Assembly: GCF_002631185.1 (NCBI RefSeq)
Contig: NZ_PDNU01000035.1
Coordinates: 17,325-81,324 of the forward strand
From: Teichococcus rhizosphaerae
GTDB lineage: Bacteria; Pseudomonadota; Alphaproteobacteria; Acetobacterales; Acetobacteraceae
Reading direction: 5' to 3'
DNA length: 64,000 nt
Shown: piece by piece, positions 15,103 through 23,173 of the stretch
Layout of the letters: each line of letters begins with the position of its first letter
How positions within the stretch are numbered: position 1 is the first letter of the stretch
The notes under the pieces: generated by a model
Told to the model about the DNA's origin: nothing
The model's input: the letters and a program-made list of their open reading frames with translations, nothing else
Database searches by the model: none
Made by a program: the position numbers and the translations under genes

Positions 15103-16578
15103 TCAGCCTTGGGGTGCCGTGTCTCGGGGCGGCGCCGCGGCACCGGTGGCAGCGATCTCCACCGCGGCCATCTGCGCGGCGTCCTGTGCCGCGCCGGACT
15201 TCGCGACCCGGCGCGGGTCGGTGTCGAGCGCGAGGCCGGCCTCGTCGAGCAGCGCGTTGGCCTCGCGGATCAGCTCGACCGCCTGGCGGAAGTCGTAGCC
15301 GAAGGCGCCGGCCGCCTCGGGCTGCGGCACGAAGCCGGCCCGCACCTGGGCGATCAGCGCCGTGGTGTCCTTCAGCGGGTCGATCATCTCGTGCGCCGGC
15401 GGGACGTGGCTGACGCCGTCCGGCATCTCGGCCGGCCAGAGGCCGAGCAGCGCGCCCTGGGCGTGGAAGCGCTCGGCGATGGGCCGGACCAGCATCGGGA
15501 TCAGCATGCCGTACTGGACCTGCTCGCAGAGCCGGCGGAACTCGATCTTGCCGGCGCGCAGCGAGGAGTAATTCGCCTGGGTCAGGTCGCCCGAAACCTG
15601 GTCGTAGGTCAGCCCGGTGCCGACCGCTACGGCCTCCAGCGCCCGGCGGGCGAAGGCGGCGTGGCTGCCGCCCCCGGAGGGGTTCACCACCTCCACGCTG
15701 CCCATGCCGCGGCGGTACAGGATCATCCCCGGCTCGAAGCTCTCGACCGCCCGGCCCTGGGCGTCGCGCAGCAGGCCGGAAGCGGCGCCGGTGAGCGCCT
15801 CCTCGCCCTCCTCCGAGACCACCGCGGCGAGGCAGGCCTCGATCTTGGCCTTCATCAGCAGCGCGGCCTCGTAATCGCCGAGATCGCGCAGCCGGAGCAG
15901 CACCGGCGCCAGCCAGGAGACGTCGCGCAGCTGGCCGGGGCGGCGCTTGCGGTAGACGTGCAGCACGTCGCTGGCCGGGATGCGCTGGCTGTTCTGCCAA
16001 GTCGCGCCCGGCAGGATCCAGGCGGCGCCCGGATGCACGCTGTGCAGCCAGTAGCCGATCGGCGCGCAGGTCTCGCCGAGGGCGATGCCCTGGATGGTCG
16101 GCACGCCGTCCACCAAACCGTTGCGCGCGGTGTCGAGGTGGTCCGCCTCCAGCACCTGCAGGCGTAGGCCGATCGGGTTGGCAGGCGACGGCGGCGCCAG
16201 CAGGAAGCGGACGAAGCACTCGCCGCTCTCGACCACCGCCCGCATCACCAGCGCCTGCAGCCCGTAGAGATCGAGGCGCCCCTCGGCGTCGCAGGCGGTG
16301 CCCTCCGCCCAGCGCCGCCAGGTGTCGGCATGGCGCTGGTCCGGCCAGCGGGTGGTGATGCCGGCGCCGACGGCATTGCCGGTCCAGAGATCGACGATGC
16401 GGCTGGCGTAGGGGTCGTTGCGCACGGCGTCGCGGGCACGGCGGGCGACCGTCGCGGCAGCCAGACCGATCTCGGCATTGGCGCTGCCGCCGGAGGGCGC
16501 CCAGGCGGAAGCGCGGTGGTCCTGCGCCGCGGCGTAGCCGCGCAAGACCTGCCATGCGTCGCGAAGGCGTCGGATCAC
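15103..16578 (-). CDS. Phage portal protein (lambda type)
   Basis: The 491-residue product matches lambda-type portal proteins: a basic N-terminus with DPYASRIVDLWTGNAVGAGI, then GLRLQVLEADHLDT and the segment RRPGQLRDVSWLAPVLLRLRDL, and a helical C-terminal part. Twelve copies form the DNA gate at one head vertex. It sits between gpW and the protease-capsid gene, the usual order. The start overlaps the gpW stop by four bases. The C-terminal 40 residues are Ala-rich and probably flexible. Confidence 0.92.
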   Translation of the reverse strand: MIRRLRDAWQVLRGYAAAQDHRASAWAPSGGSANAEIGLAAATVARRARDAVRNDPYASRIVDLWTGNAVGAGITTRWPDQRHADTWRRWAEGTACDAEGRLDLYGLQALVMRAVVESGECFVRFLLAPPSPANPIGLRLQVLEADHLDTARNGLVDGVPTIQGIALGETCAPIGYWLHSVHPGAAWILPGATWQNSQRIPASDVLHVYRKRRPGQLRDVSWLAPVLLRLRDLGDYEAALLMKAKIEACLAAVVSEEGEEALTGAASGLLRDAQGRAVESFEPGMILYRRGMGSVEVVNPSGGGSHAAFARRALEAVAVGTGLTYDQVSGDLTQANYSSLRAGKIEFRRLCEQVQYGMLIPMLVRPIAERFHAQGALLGLWPAEMPDGVSHVPPAHEMIDPLKDTTALIAQVRAGFVPQPEAAGAFGYDFRQAVELIREANALLDEAGLALDTDPRRVAKSGAAQDAAQMAAVEIAATGAAAPPRDTAPQG

Positions 16579-16811
16579 CCGGTTCTCTCCCGCGAGAATC
16601 TGGCCAGCGTCACCGAGGGCCGACGGGCGGCGCTGTTCTCCGCGCCGCGCAACATGGCCAGCGCCCGGCCGAGTTCGTCGAGGCTCCGATACTCGACGGT
16701 GCGGCCTTCGAAGCTCACGCGCGTGGTGCCGCCGGTGTAGGCCGCGGCCAGCGCCGCCGCACGGCTGCCCGCCGGCTGCGCCAGCGCCCAGGCCAGGACG
16801 GAGGGATCCAT
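16575..16811 (-). CDS. gpW-like head-tail joining protein
   Basis: The 78-residue protein (MDPSVLAWALAQPAGSRAAA...) has the size and pattern of lambda gpW: an N-terminal helix, a short beta hairpin (TRVSFEGRTVEYRS) and a C-terminal helix (SLDELGRALAMLRGAE) with a basic tail. gpW plugs the portal after DNA packaging. It lies between a gene of unknown role and the portal gene, as in lambda. The start shares bases with the upstream stop (TGATG). Confidence 0.85.
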   Translation of the reverse strand: MDPSVLAWALAQPAGSRAAALAAAYTGGTTRVSFEGRTVEYRSLDELGRALAMLRGAENSAARRPSVTLARFSRERTG

Positions 16812-17419
16812 CACGCCGCCCGCAGCGTCGGCAGCGGCGCCGCCGCGTTGACGAGATAGGACAGCCCGCTCGGCGGACTCGGCATGATCGGCGCGCCGGC
16901 CTGGTGCGTCAGCGGCGCGAAGAACCCGTTCTCGCTGCCGGCGGCGCCCCCGCCGGCGCCGCCATCCGCCGCGGCCGAGCCGAGCAGCAGCGTGTTGCCG
17001 CCGCTGAAGGCCTGGGTGCTGGTGCCGCGCACCGAGGGCGTGCCCGAGAAGCACAGCAGCAGCCACCAGATCCCGGCCGGGATCCAGCGCGGCCGCGCGA
17101 AGGGGCAGACCGCGCCGCCGGCGGCGGCGGTGTCGGCGTCCGCCAGCGGCTCCTCGATCAGCGCGCCGGGCCGGCCGGCGCTGTTGTCGGCGGCCAATGC
17201 CATGCGCAGGACGCCCGCCGCGCCGGTGGTCACGCTGACCGCCATGGCCGCGAACAGCCCGGGCCGGGCGAGGACATAGGGCACGGCATACAGCCGGTTC
17301 GCCGTCATCGCGACGGCGCCGCCGACCGCGCGCGCATGCTGCGAGGCGTAAAAGCGCCCCGAGACGTAGGGCAGCATCGCCGGCGCGGGCGGTAGGTGGT
17401 GCTGGAACAGAGCGGTCAT
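16811..17419 (-). CDS. Phage protein of unknown function, 202 residues
   Basis: No family is recognised. The protein is Ala/Gly-rich, has many aromatic and beta-forming stretches (LPYVSGRFYASQH, IPAGIWWLLLCFSG), and contains a Gly/Ala run near residues 150-162. It lies between terminase and gpW together with the next gene, with four-base overlaps at both ends. The composition resembles receptor-binding or head-decorating proteins more than enzymes. Codon usage matches the surrounding phage genes, and the overlaps make it a real gene. Confidence 0.6.
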   Translation of the reverse strand: MTALFQHHLPPAPAMLPYVSGRFYASQHARAVGGAVAMTANRLYAVPYVLARPGLFAAMAVSVTTGAAGVLRMALAADNSAGRPGALIEEPLADADTAAAGGAVCPFARPRWIPAGIWWLLLCFSGTPSVRGTSTQAFSGGNTLLLGSAAADGGAGGGAAGSENGFFAPLTHQAGAPIMPSPPSGLSYLVNAAAPLPTLRAA

Positions 17420-17769
17420 GCGAGGGGCCGGATGCCGAGGGTGAGGAGGCGCTCCGCCGCCTGGTCCACCGGCGCGGCGGCGAGGCCGGAGCGCAGCCGG
17501 AGCCAGCGCCAGCCGAGCAGCTGGGTCGGCGGCAGGGTGAGCGCGCGGCCGGCGGCGACCGTCAGCACCACCTCGTTGCCGAGGTGGTCGTGGAGGTCGG
17601 CCCAGCCGGCGGGCTCCCCCTCGTCGAGCGAGCCCTGCAGGGTGAGCGGGGCGTCGGTCCAGGCGGCGGGCAGCAGCAGCAGGCAGACGCCGTAGCCGAC
17701 GCTGGCGACGGGTCCGCTCAGCGCCTGGCCGGCGGCGATGCTGGTGCGCACCGGGACGATGGCGGCCAT
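17416..17769 (-). CDS. Small phage protein of unknown function, 117 residues
   Basis: The protein begins MAAIVPVRTSIAAGQALSGPVASVGYG and has beta-rich sequence throughout (CLLLLPAAWTDAPLTLQGSL, LGWRWLRLRS). The start at 17769 is preceded by GGAGAAAG at a good distance, and the stop overlaps the next start. It follows terminase and precedes the 202-residue unknown. A role in the head or as a spike is possible by composition, but nothing specific can be shown. Confidence 0.6.
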   Translation of the reverse strand: MAAIVPVRTSIAAGQALSGPVASVGYGVCLLLLPAAWTDAPLTLQGSLDEGEPAGWADLHDHLGNEVVLTVAAGRALTLPPTQLLGWRWLRLRSGLAAAPVDQAAERLLTLGIRPLA

Positions 17770-17782
17770 GTCTTTCTCCAGG

Positions 17783-19681
17783 TCAGCGCAGCCAGCCGCT
17801 GCGCGGCGCGAGCCAGCCACGCGGGCGATGAGTGTCGGTCGCGACCGGTGGCGGTGATGGGGGAGCGACATTCCCGCCGGTGGGAAGCTCGCTCGGTTGG
17901 AGTGGGGCGTTGGCGACCTGCTCGCGCAGCTGCGCCCAAAAACGCTCGCCGTAGCGGTCGGCGCCGAGCAGCCAGAGCGCGGCACGCGCCAGTACGGCGC
18001 AGTCCAGCGCTTCATTCCTCTCGCGCAGCTTCGCCCATTCCTGCCGGGCGAAGCCGCGGCGGTCCTTCACCGTGCGCAGCTGCTCGGCGACCAGCTGCTT
18101 CACCCACTCGGCCTCGATGCCCTGCGGCAGATGCACCCAGCCGGGCGGGAACTCCTCTGCGTCGCCGCGGCCGAGCCAGAGCCGGCGGTAGAGGTCGGCC
18201 TTCCAGGTCGAGACCGACACCGTCCACAGCTTGAGGCCGCGGCGGAGCTTGCGGCCATCGACCAGCGCATCGACCGGTGTCGGACCCTGCACCGGCTGCG
18301 CCCGGTTCCAGCCCTCGACGCCCTTGGTCGGCGCGATGCGCGGGTCCCGCAGCCGGCGGAGATGGCCGTAGACGGCGGCGGTGTCGCGCCCGCCGGTGTC
18401 GACGCAGGCCTTGGCTATGCGGATGGTGCCGCCGCCTTCGCGCGGCCAGTCCCTGGCGAGCAGCTTCGCCAGCGCATCCCACGGCTCCCGCTCGCGCGGG
18501 CTGCCGGGGATGACCAGGTGGTCCACCAGCCAGGAGGAGAACCCCTCCGCCCAGCCCCAGACGTCGCACTCGAGCCGGTCGTCCTGCACGTCCACGCCCG
18601 CCGTCAGCACCAGCGCGCCTGGCGGGACGATGCCCATCCGGAAGTCCTCGCGCCGCTCGACCAAGCGCTCCCAGTCCGGCGCCTCGCCCTGCTCCTGCCA
18701 GGTCTCGCCGAGCACCGTGTTCTTGAAGGTCTTCAGGTCCTCGGGCTTCCCTTGCGCCGCATCCCAGTCGCGGGCGATCTGCTCCCAGGAGAGCCAGCCC
18801 ACCGGCGAGTAGAGTGCGGAGATGTGGAAGCCGACCGTGTGCGGGTCCTGCGCTTCCGCCGTGGGGCGCCACTCGCCGCCGGCCAGCATCGCGGTCTTGT
18901 GGTGCTCCTCGATCCCTTCGTCGCAGGCTTCGCAGTGGTAGCGGACCGAGCGCGGGTCGCCCTTCTCCCAGCGCAGGCGCTCGAACTTGAGCCACTGCAT
19001 CTCCTGGCAGTGGGGACAGGGCACGAAATAGCGCCGCTGGTCGGAGGCAGCGTATTCGCGCTCGATCCGGCTGCGGCCGGCGATGGTCGGGGTCGAGACC
19101 AGGAAGGCCTTGCGCCGCCAGCCGAAGGTCCGCGCCCGCGCCTCGGCCAGCGCGATCGGGTCGCCTTCGCCCTCGACGTCGCCGGGATAGGCGTCCACCT
19201 CGTCGAGGAAGAGGAACCGCGCGGTCATCGAGCGCAGCCCGACCGCACTGTTCGCGCCGGTCAGCACCAGGATGCCGCCCGGGAATTCCTTCGACAGCAG
19301 CGTATTGCCGCTGTCCCGGGCGCGGGCGGGCGCGACGCGCTCCTTGAGCGCCGGCGTCTCCTCCAGCAAGGGGTCGATGCGCTGGCGCGAGAAGCGCTTG
19401 GCCAGCTCGACGGTGGGCTGCACCGCGAGCACCGGGGCCGGCACATGGTGGAGGATGTAGCCGAGCCAGCAGTTGCCGCTCTCGGTGGCGCCGACCTGGG
19501 CGCCCTTCATGAACACCACGCGCCGGGCGGGGTGCACCGCCGAGAGCGCGTCCATCACCTCGCGCAGGTACGGGGTCCGGCTGGTGCGCCAAGGGCCGGG
19601 TTCCGAGGAGGCACGGCTGCCGAGGATGCGGTGCCGTTCCGCCCATTCCGAGACCCTGAGCTGCGGCGGCGGACGGAGCAT
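17783..19681 (-). CDS. Terminase large subunit (GpA family)
   Basis: The 632-residue product belongs to the lambda GpA class. Its ATPase half has VVFMKGAQVGATES as the P-loop-like region (about residue 60) and TARFLFLDEVDAYPGD as the Walker B region (about 160). A Cys cluster near residue 250-275 (CPHCQEM, CEACDEG) is typical of this family. The nuclease half has VLTAGVDVQDDRLECDVWGW and ACVDTGGRDT, with the acidic residues needed to cut concatemers. ATG 19681 is used because it lies just after the small subunit stop; an in-frame ATG at 19837 would overlap that gene. Confidence 0.95.
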   Translation of the reverse strand: MLRPPPQLRVSEWAERHRILGSRASSEPGPWRTSRTPYLREVMDALSAVHPARRVVFMKGAQVGATESGNCWLGYILHHVPAPVLAVQPTVELAKRFSRQRIDPLLEETPALKERVAPARARDSGNTLLSKEFPGGILVLTGANSAVGLRSMTARFLFLDEVDAYPGDVEGEGDPIALAEARARTFGWRRKAFLVSTPTIAGRSRIEREYAASDQRRYFVPCPHCQEMQWLKFERLRWEKGDPRSVRYHCEACDEGIEEHHKTAMLAGGEWRPTAEAQDPHTVGFHISALYSPVGWLSWEQIARDWDAAQGKPEDLKTFKNTVLGETWQEQGEAPDWERLVERREDFRMGIVPPGALVLTAGVDVQDDRLECDVWGWAEGFSSWLVDHLVIPGSPREREPWDALAKLLARDWPREGGGTIRIAKACVDTGGRDTAAVYGHLRRLRDPRIAPTKGVEGWNRAQPVQGPTPVDALVDGRKLRRGLKLWTVSVSTWKADLYRRLWLGRGDAEEFPPGWVHLPQGIEAEWVKQLVAEQLRTVKDRRGFARQEWAKLRERNEALDCAVLARAALWLLGADRYGERFWAQLREQVANAPLQPSELPTGGNVAPPSPPPVATDTHRPRGWLAPRSGWLR

Positions 19682-19706
19682 GGAGCCCGCCCGGCGCCGG
19701 ACATGG

Positions 19707-20219
19707 TCACGGGTCCTGGGCCCGATCTCCGAGGCCTGGGGGATCGAAGCGATCGGCCGCCTCCGAAAGCAGGTCGGTGATGTGCCCCTGCAGGACCGTC
19801 TGCAGCAGGTGCGGGTCGACGCCGAGCTCGGCGGCAATCAGCCCGGAGACGCGGGCCGGCCAGTTCAGCAGCGCGTCGCGCATGGCGCCCGCGATCTCGT
19901 CGATCGTGGCGTTGACCTCCGCCACATCGAGCAGCCGGCGCTTGTTCTCATCGAGGGCAAGCCGCTGCGCCTCGACCTTGAGGGCGAGCTGCGCGACCTT
20001 CAGTCGGGCATAGGGCGTGCCCTCGGCACCCGAACCGCCAGCGAGCGGGGAGCGGTGCGGATCCGCGGTCTCCACCAGGCGGCGGCGGGTCTTGTCGATA
20101 TCCCACTGGCCATCCGGCTCGCGGACGATGCGGCCGCTGCCCTCGGCCTTGCGCAGCGCCGTCTCGCTGATGCCGATGCGGCGGGCCGCCTCGCGGTTCG
20201 ATGGGGTCATCTCGGGCAT
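19707..20219 (-). CDS. Terminase small subunit (Nu1-like)
   Basis: The 170-residue protein starts MPEMTPSNREAARRIGISETAL, a winged helix-turn-helix of the Nu1 type that recognises the packaging site. The segment WDIDKTRRRLVETADPHRS follows, and the second half (LALKVEAQRLALDENKRRLL, VNATIDEIAGAMRDALLNWP) is the helical part that forms oligomers and contacts the large subunit. It is the first gene of the packaging-head block; about 170 bases upstream of it contain no gene other than the divergent 85-residue frame. Confidence 0.88.
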   Translation of the reverse strand: MPEMTPSNREAARRIGISETALRKAEGSGRIVREPDGQWDIDKTRRRLVETADPHRSPLAGGSGAEGTPYARLKVAQLALKVEAQRLALDENKRRLLDVAEVNATIDEIAGAMRDALLNWPARVSGLIAAELGVDPHLLQTVLQGHITDLLSEAADRFDPPGLGDRAQDP

Positions 20220-20386
20220 GGCGGCGACCTCCCGCCGCGCGCGACGATGATGCAGGCCTCGTCAGGTTGGATTGACGGCGCGCCGGGAGGATCGCCGGCG
20301 CATGTGATCGCGCGGCACCGCGCATTCTGCGTGCGCCTCACGGGGCACGCAGCGCATCATCGCCGCGACATCAGCGGAGAAGCGGG

Positions 20387-20644
20387 ATGTCGCCGAAGGA
20401 TCCCGAGAAGATGGTGATGGCGACCGCTTACGCGATGGCCATGGCGGACGGTGGCGTTGGCACGCCGCGGGTGGTTCGACTCTACGTGGATGACGCGCGG
20501 AAGGTGCTGGTCGATGTACTGAAAGCGGCGAAGCGCCAGCAATGGGAGCTGTCGGAGATGCTGCTGGCGCTCGATCCGCCGAAGCCCAAACCGAAGCCCT
20601 GGGAGAAGTATCAGGGCCCGCTGCCGTCGCGCCGCGAGCCCTGA
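20387..20644 (+). CDS. Small plus-strand protein of unknown function, 85 residues
   Basis: The reading frame starts at ATG 20387 with GGAG seven bases upstream. The product begins MSPKDPEKMVMATAYAMAMAD and ends in a Lys/Pro-rich tail (PPKPKPKPWEKYQG). It contains RVVRLYVDDARKVLVDVLKAAKRQ, a probable strand-helix unit. Like the other plus-strand genes in this phage, its 3' end converges on a minus-strand gene with only 16 bases between. Function is unknown; a short regulator or anti-host factor would fit. It is less certain than its neighbours because it is short. Confidence 0.5.
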   Translation: MSPKDPEKMVMATAYAMAMADGGVGTPRVVRLYVDDARKVLVDVLKAAKRQQWELSEMLLALDPPKPKPKPWEKYQGPLPSRREP

Positions 20645-20660
20645 GCCGTTCTGCGGGGCG

Positions 20661-21494
20661 TCACCCGGCGATGCGGTACACCGTGTAGGAGCCGCGGGCG
20701 CCCTCCTTGTTCGGCCCGACCTGGCGCACCCGCTCCAGCACCTCGACCGCGATCCCCTGGCGCTTCTTCAGCCCGGCGAAGAAGCCGCGGACCGTGTGCG
20801 GCGCCCAGCCGGTCGCCTCGGCGATCTGCGCCACCGTCGCGCCCTCGGGCCGACGCAGCATGGCCAGCACCTGCTCCTGCTTCGTGCCCTCGCGCGGCTT
20901 GCGCGGCGCTCCGGGCTCGCGCGGCATGCGTGCCGGCTTGCCGGCCAGGGCGGCGCGGAGACGCGCCATCGGGCCTTCGAGGGCGCCGATCATGTCGGTG
21001 TCGCGGTTGGTCGCGTCCTCCCAGGCGGTGAGCACCGCCGCGGCGGCATCGCGCAGGCTGCCCCGCGGCGCGGGGCCTGGCGCCGCGAGGGCCTGGTCGA
21101 GCAGGGCAAGGTCCTCCGCGCGGGTGGCGTCGTCCGGCGCCGCAGGCGCGGCCTGGGTGGGTTCGGTGGCGCCGGCGGGGTTGGCCTGCGGTGGCGCCTC
21201 CGGTGCGCCCTTGGGCGCCGCGTCCGGGGCCGGTGCGGCGCCCTGCGGGTCGATGCCGATGGCGCGCAGTCCCTCGTCCGTGATCTTCAGCAAGACGCTG
21301 TCGCCATCCACCATCCAGAGGGCCTGCGCATCGTAGGCGGGGCGGTGCACCGCGATCACCAGGTCGTTCTTCAGCAGCGCCTTCGCCACCGCCTGCCGCG
21401 CCGCGGCCGGCAGGCGCTCGGGCGGGTAGGCCAGGTGCTCGGGGTGCCGCCCGGCGGCGGCCAGGATCGCCATCTGCGTCTCGGTGAGCTTCAT
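20661..21494 (-). CDS. DUF3489 domain protein
   Basis: The 277-residue protein has an N-terminal helical unit (MKLTETQMAILAAAGRHPEHL) that looks like a winged helix, an Ala/Pro-rich middle (residues 95-150), and a C-terminal DUF3489 domain with TKQEQVLAMLRRPEGATVAQIAEATGW-type sequence, then VRGFFAGLKKRQGI. The last domain is a predicted DNA-binding winged helix. ATG 21494 was picked over an upstream ATG because the domain starts there. It may regulate the late genes, as it lies between the methyltransferase genes and terminase, but its target is unknown. Confidence 0.75.
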   Translation of the reverse strand: MKLTETQMAILAAAGRHPEHLAYPPERLPAAARQAVAKALLKNDLVIAVHRPAYDAQALWMVDGDSVLLKITDEGLRAIGIDPQGAAPAPDAAPKGAPEAPPQANPAGATEPTQAAPAAPDDATRAEDLALLDQALAAPGPAPRGSLRDAAAAVLTAWEDATNRDTDMIGALEGPMARLRAALAGKPARMPREPGAPRKPREGTKQEQVLAMLRRPEGATVAQIAEATGWAPHTVRGFFAGLKKRQGIAVEVLERVRQVGPNKEGARGSYTVYRIAG

Positions 21495-21591
21495 CCTCGG
21501 GGTCCTCGGTCCGGCACCCGACCAGCCGGGTGCTACCGCCCCGAGCCCCGCCGGGCGCCACCCGGTCGGGGCCATGCGGGTGGCGACCGCA

Positions 21592-21816
21592 TCAGCCGGC
21601 GTATTCGCCGCGCTTGAAGTGCTGGTCCGCGATGTCCTTCAGCTTCGCGGCGGCGTCCGCGAGCCAGGCGGTCTCGCCCCAGAGCACCGCCTCGGGATCG
21701 GCGCCGAAGTGATCCGCGCTGGCCTGCTGCAACTCCGCGAGCAGCGCATCGAACTCGGCCTTCTTGGCCAGGAAGGCCTCGAGGCTCCGCTGCTGGTTGG
21801 CTTCGCGCTTGGTCAT
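21592..21816 (-). CDS. Small acidic helical phage protein, unknown
   Basis: ATG 21816 has a GGAG-like site upstream and gives 74 residues beginning MTKREANQQRSLEAFLAKKAE. The protein is helical and acidic and ends KDIADQHFKRGEYAG. A longer start at 21852 is possible. It sits between DUF3489 and the first methyltransferase. No family is recognised. Confidence 0.55.
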   Translation of the reverse strand: MTKREANQQRSLEAFLAKKAEFDALLAELQQASADHFGADPEAVLWGETAWLADAAAKLKDIADQHFKRGEYAG

Positions 21817-21904
21817 CGGGCTCTCCGTCCTGCTCATCGCGTGACGGACCATTCGCGCTGCGGCGCGCCCGAGCCAAGCAACATGCAGCGTCAGATGATT
21901 GCTC

Positions 21905-23173
21905 TTATTGGGCTTTCTCGGTCATCCCAGCTTCGCCGACGCCGCGGACCGCGGCGATGTCGCCGAAGGTGCGGTCCTCGCCGTCCAGGACGGCGGCCTC
22001 CCCGGTGGCCTCCTGCCAGCGCCGGACGATGACGTCGGCGTAGGCGGGATCGAGCTCGAGCAGCACGGCGCGCCGCCCGGTGCGCTCCGCCGCGATCATG
22101 GTCGTCCCGGAGCCGCCGAAGGGATCGAGCACGGTGTCGCGCTGCTTGCTGCTGTTGCGGATCGCGCGCTCCACCAGCGCCACCGGCTTCATGGTGGGGT
22201 GCAGGTCGTTCCGCGCCGGCTTGTCGAAGTGCCAGACGTTGCCCTGGTCGCGGGCGCCGCACCAGTAGTGCTGGGCGCCTGCCTTCCAGCCGTAGAGCAT
22301 CGCCTCGAACTGCTGGTGGTAGTCGGCGCGGCCGAGCGCGAAGGTGTTCTTCGCCCAGATGATGGTGCTCGACCACTTGCCGCCGGCCTCCTGCCAGGCG
22401 CGATGCAGCGTCGGCCACTCGGACGAGGACATGCAGACGTAGCAGGCGCCCTTCGTCACCGAGAGCAGGTTCGCCAGGGCCGGGCGCAGGAAGTTGAGGA
22501 AGCCGGTGCCCAGCGCGTCGTTGGCGATGGTCATCTTCGCCGCGGTGCCGCCTTGGTAGGCGACGTTGTAGGGCGGGTCCGTGAAGGCCATGTCGGCGAG
22601 GCGATCGGCACCGAGCGCCCGCTGCACGTCATCTAACCTGGTCGCGTCGCCGCAGAGCAGGCGGTGCTCGCCGCAGCGCCAGAGGTCGCCCGCGCGGGTG
22701 ACCGGGACGGCGGGCGGCGGCGGGGCGTCGTCGGCGCCGTCTTCGCCGAGCCCGGCGTCGGCCGCGGCCAGCAGCCGGTCGAGCTCCATCCCTGAGAAGC
22801 CGAGGACGTCGAGGTCCACCGCCGCCTCGTCGCGGATGCGGGCGATCTCGGCCGCCAGGAGCGCCTCGTCCCAGCCGGAGTTGAGCGCGATCTGGTTGTC
22901 CGCCAGCCGCAGGGCCCGGGCTTGCGCCTCGGTCAGGTGGGCAAGGCGGATCGCCGGCACCGCCGCCATGCCGAGGCGCTTGGCCGCCATGACCCGGCCG
23001 TGGCCGGCGACCAGCACGCCGGCGGCGTCGACCAGCACCGGGTTCACGAAGCCGAATTCGGCGATGGAGGCGGCGATCTGCGCCACCTGCGCCTCGGAAT
23101 GGGTGCGGGCGTTCTCGGCGTAGGGGACCAGCGCACCCACCGCCACGGTGGTGACCTGGAGCTCAGGCTGCAT
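21905..23173 (-). CDS. ParB-like / DNA methyltransferase fusion (DPPY type)
   Basis: The 422-residue protein joins a ParB/Srx-like N-domain (residues 5-100, with VLVAGHGRVMAAKRLG carrying the GHGR motif at 57-60) to a DNA methyltransferase. Motif IV is DPPYN at 199-203, and the S-adenosylmethionine motif DPFGGSGTT comes later, so it is a beta-class enzyme. DPPY usually points to N6-adenine modification. Phage genes of this type are thought to protect phage DNA from restriction. It overlaps the next methyltransferase gene by 11 bases, so both are expressed together. Confidence 0.9.
   Translation of the reverse strand: MQPELQVTTVAVGALVPYAENARTHSEAQVAQIAASIAEFGFVNPVLVDAAGVLVAGHGRVMAAKRLGMAAVPAIRLAHLTEAQARALRLADNQIALNSGWDEALLAAEIARIRDEAAVDLDVLGFSGMELDRLLAAADAGLGEDGADDAPPPPAVPVTRAGDLWRCGEHRLLCGDATRLDDVQRALGADRLADMAFTDPPYNVAYQGGTAAKMTIANDALGTGFLNFLRPALANLLSVTKGACYVCMSSSEWPTLHRAWQEAGGKWSSTIIWAKNTFALGRADYHQQFEAMLYGWKAGAQHYWCGARDQGNVWHFDKPARNDLHPTMKPVALVERAIRNSSKQRDTVLDPFGGSGTTMIAAERTGRRAVLLELDPAYADVIVRRWQEATGEAAVLDGEDRTFGDIAAVRGVGEAGMTEKAQ

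Noticed and set aside
12974..15298. 774-codon plus-strand open frame
   Set aside because: Antisense shadow of the protease-capsid gene with no domain; caused by high GC.
17897..19780. 627-codon plus-strand open frame
   Set aside because: Antisense to the terminase large subunit; composition is low-complexity and no motif is present.
19682..19837. Upstream start for the terminase large subunit
   Set aside because: The extra 52 residues are Arg-rich, overlap the small subunit gene and do not fit the family.
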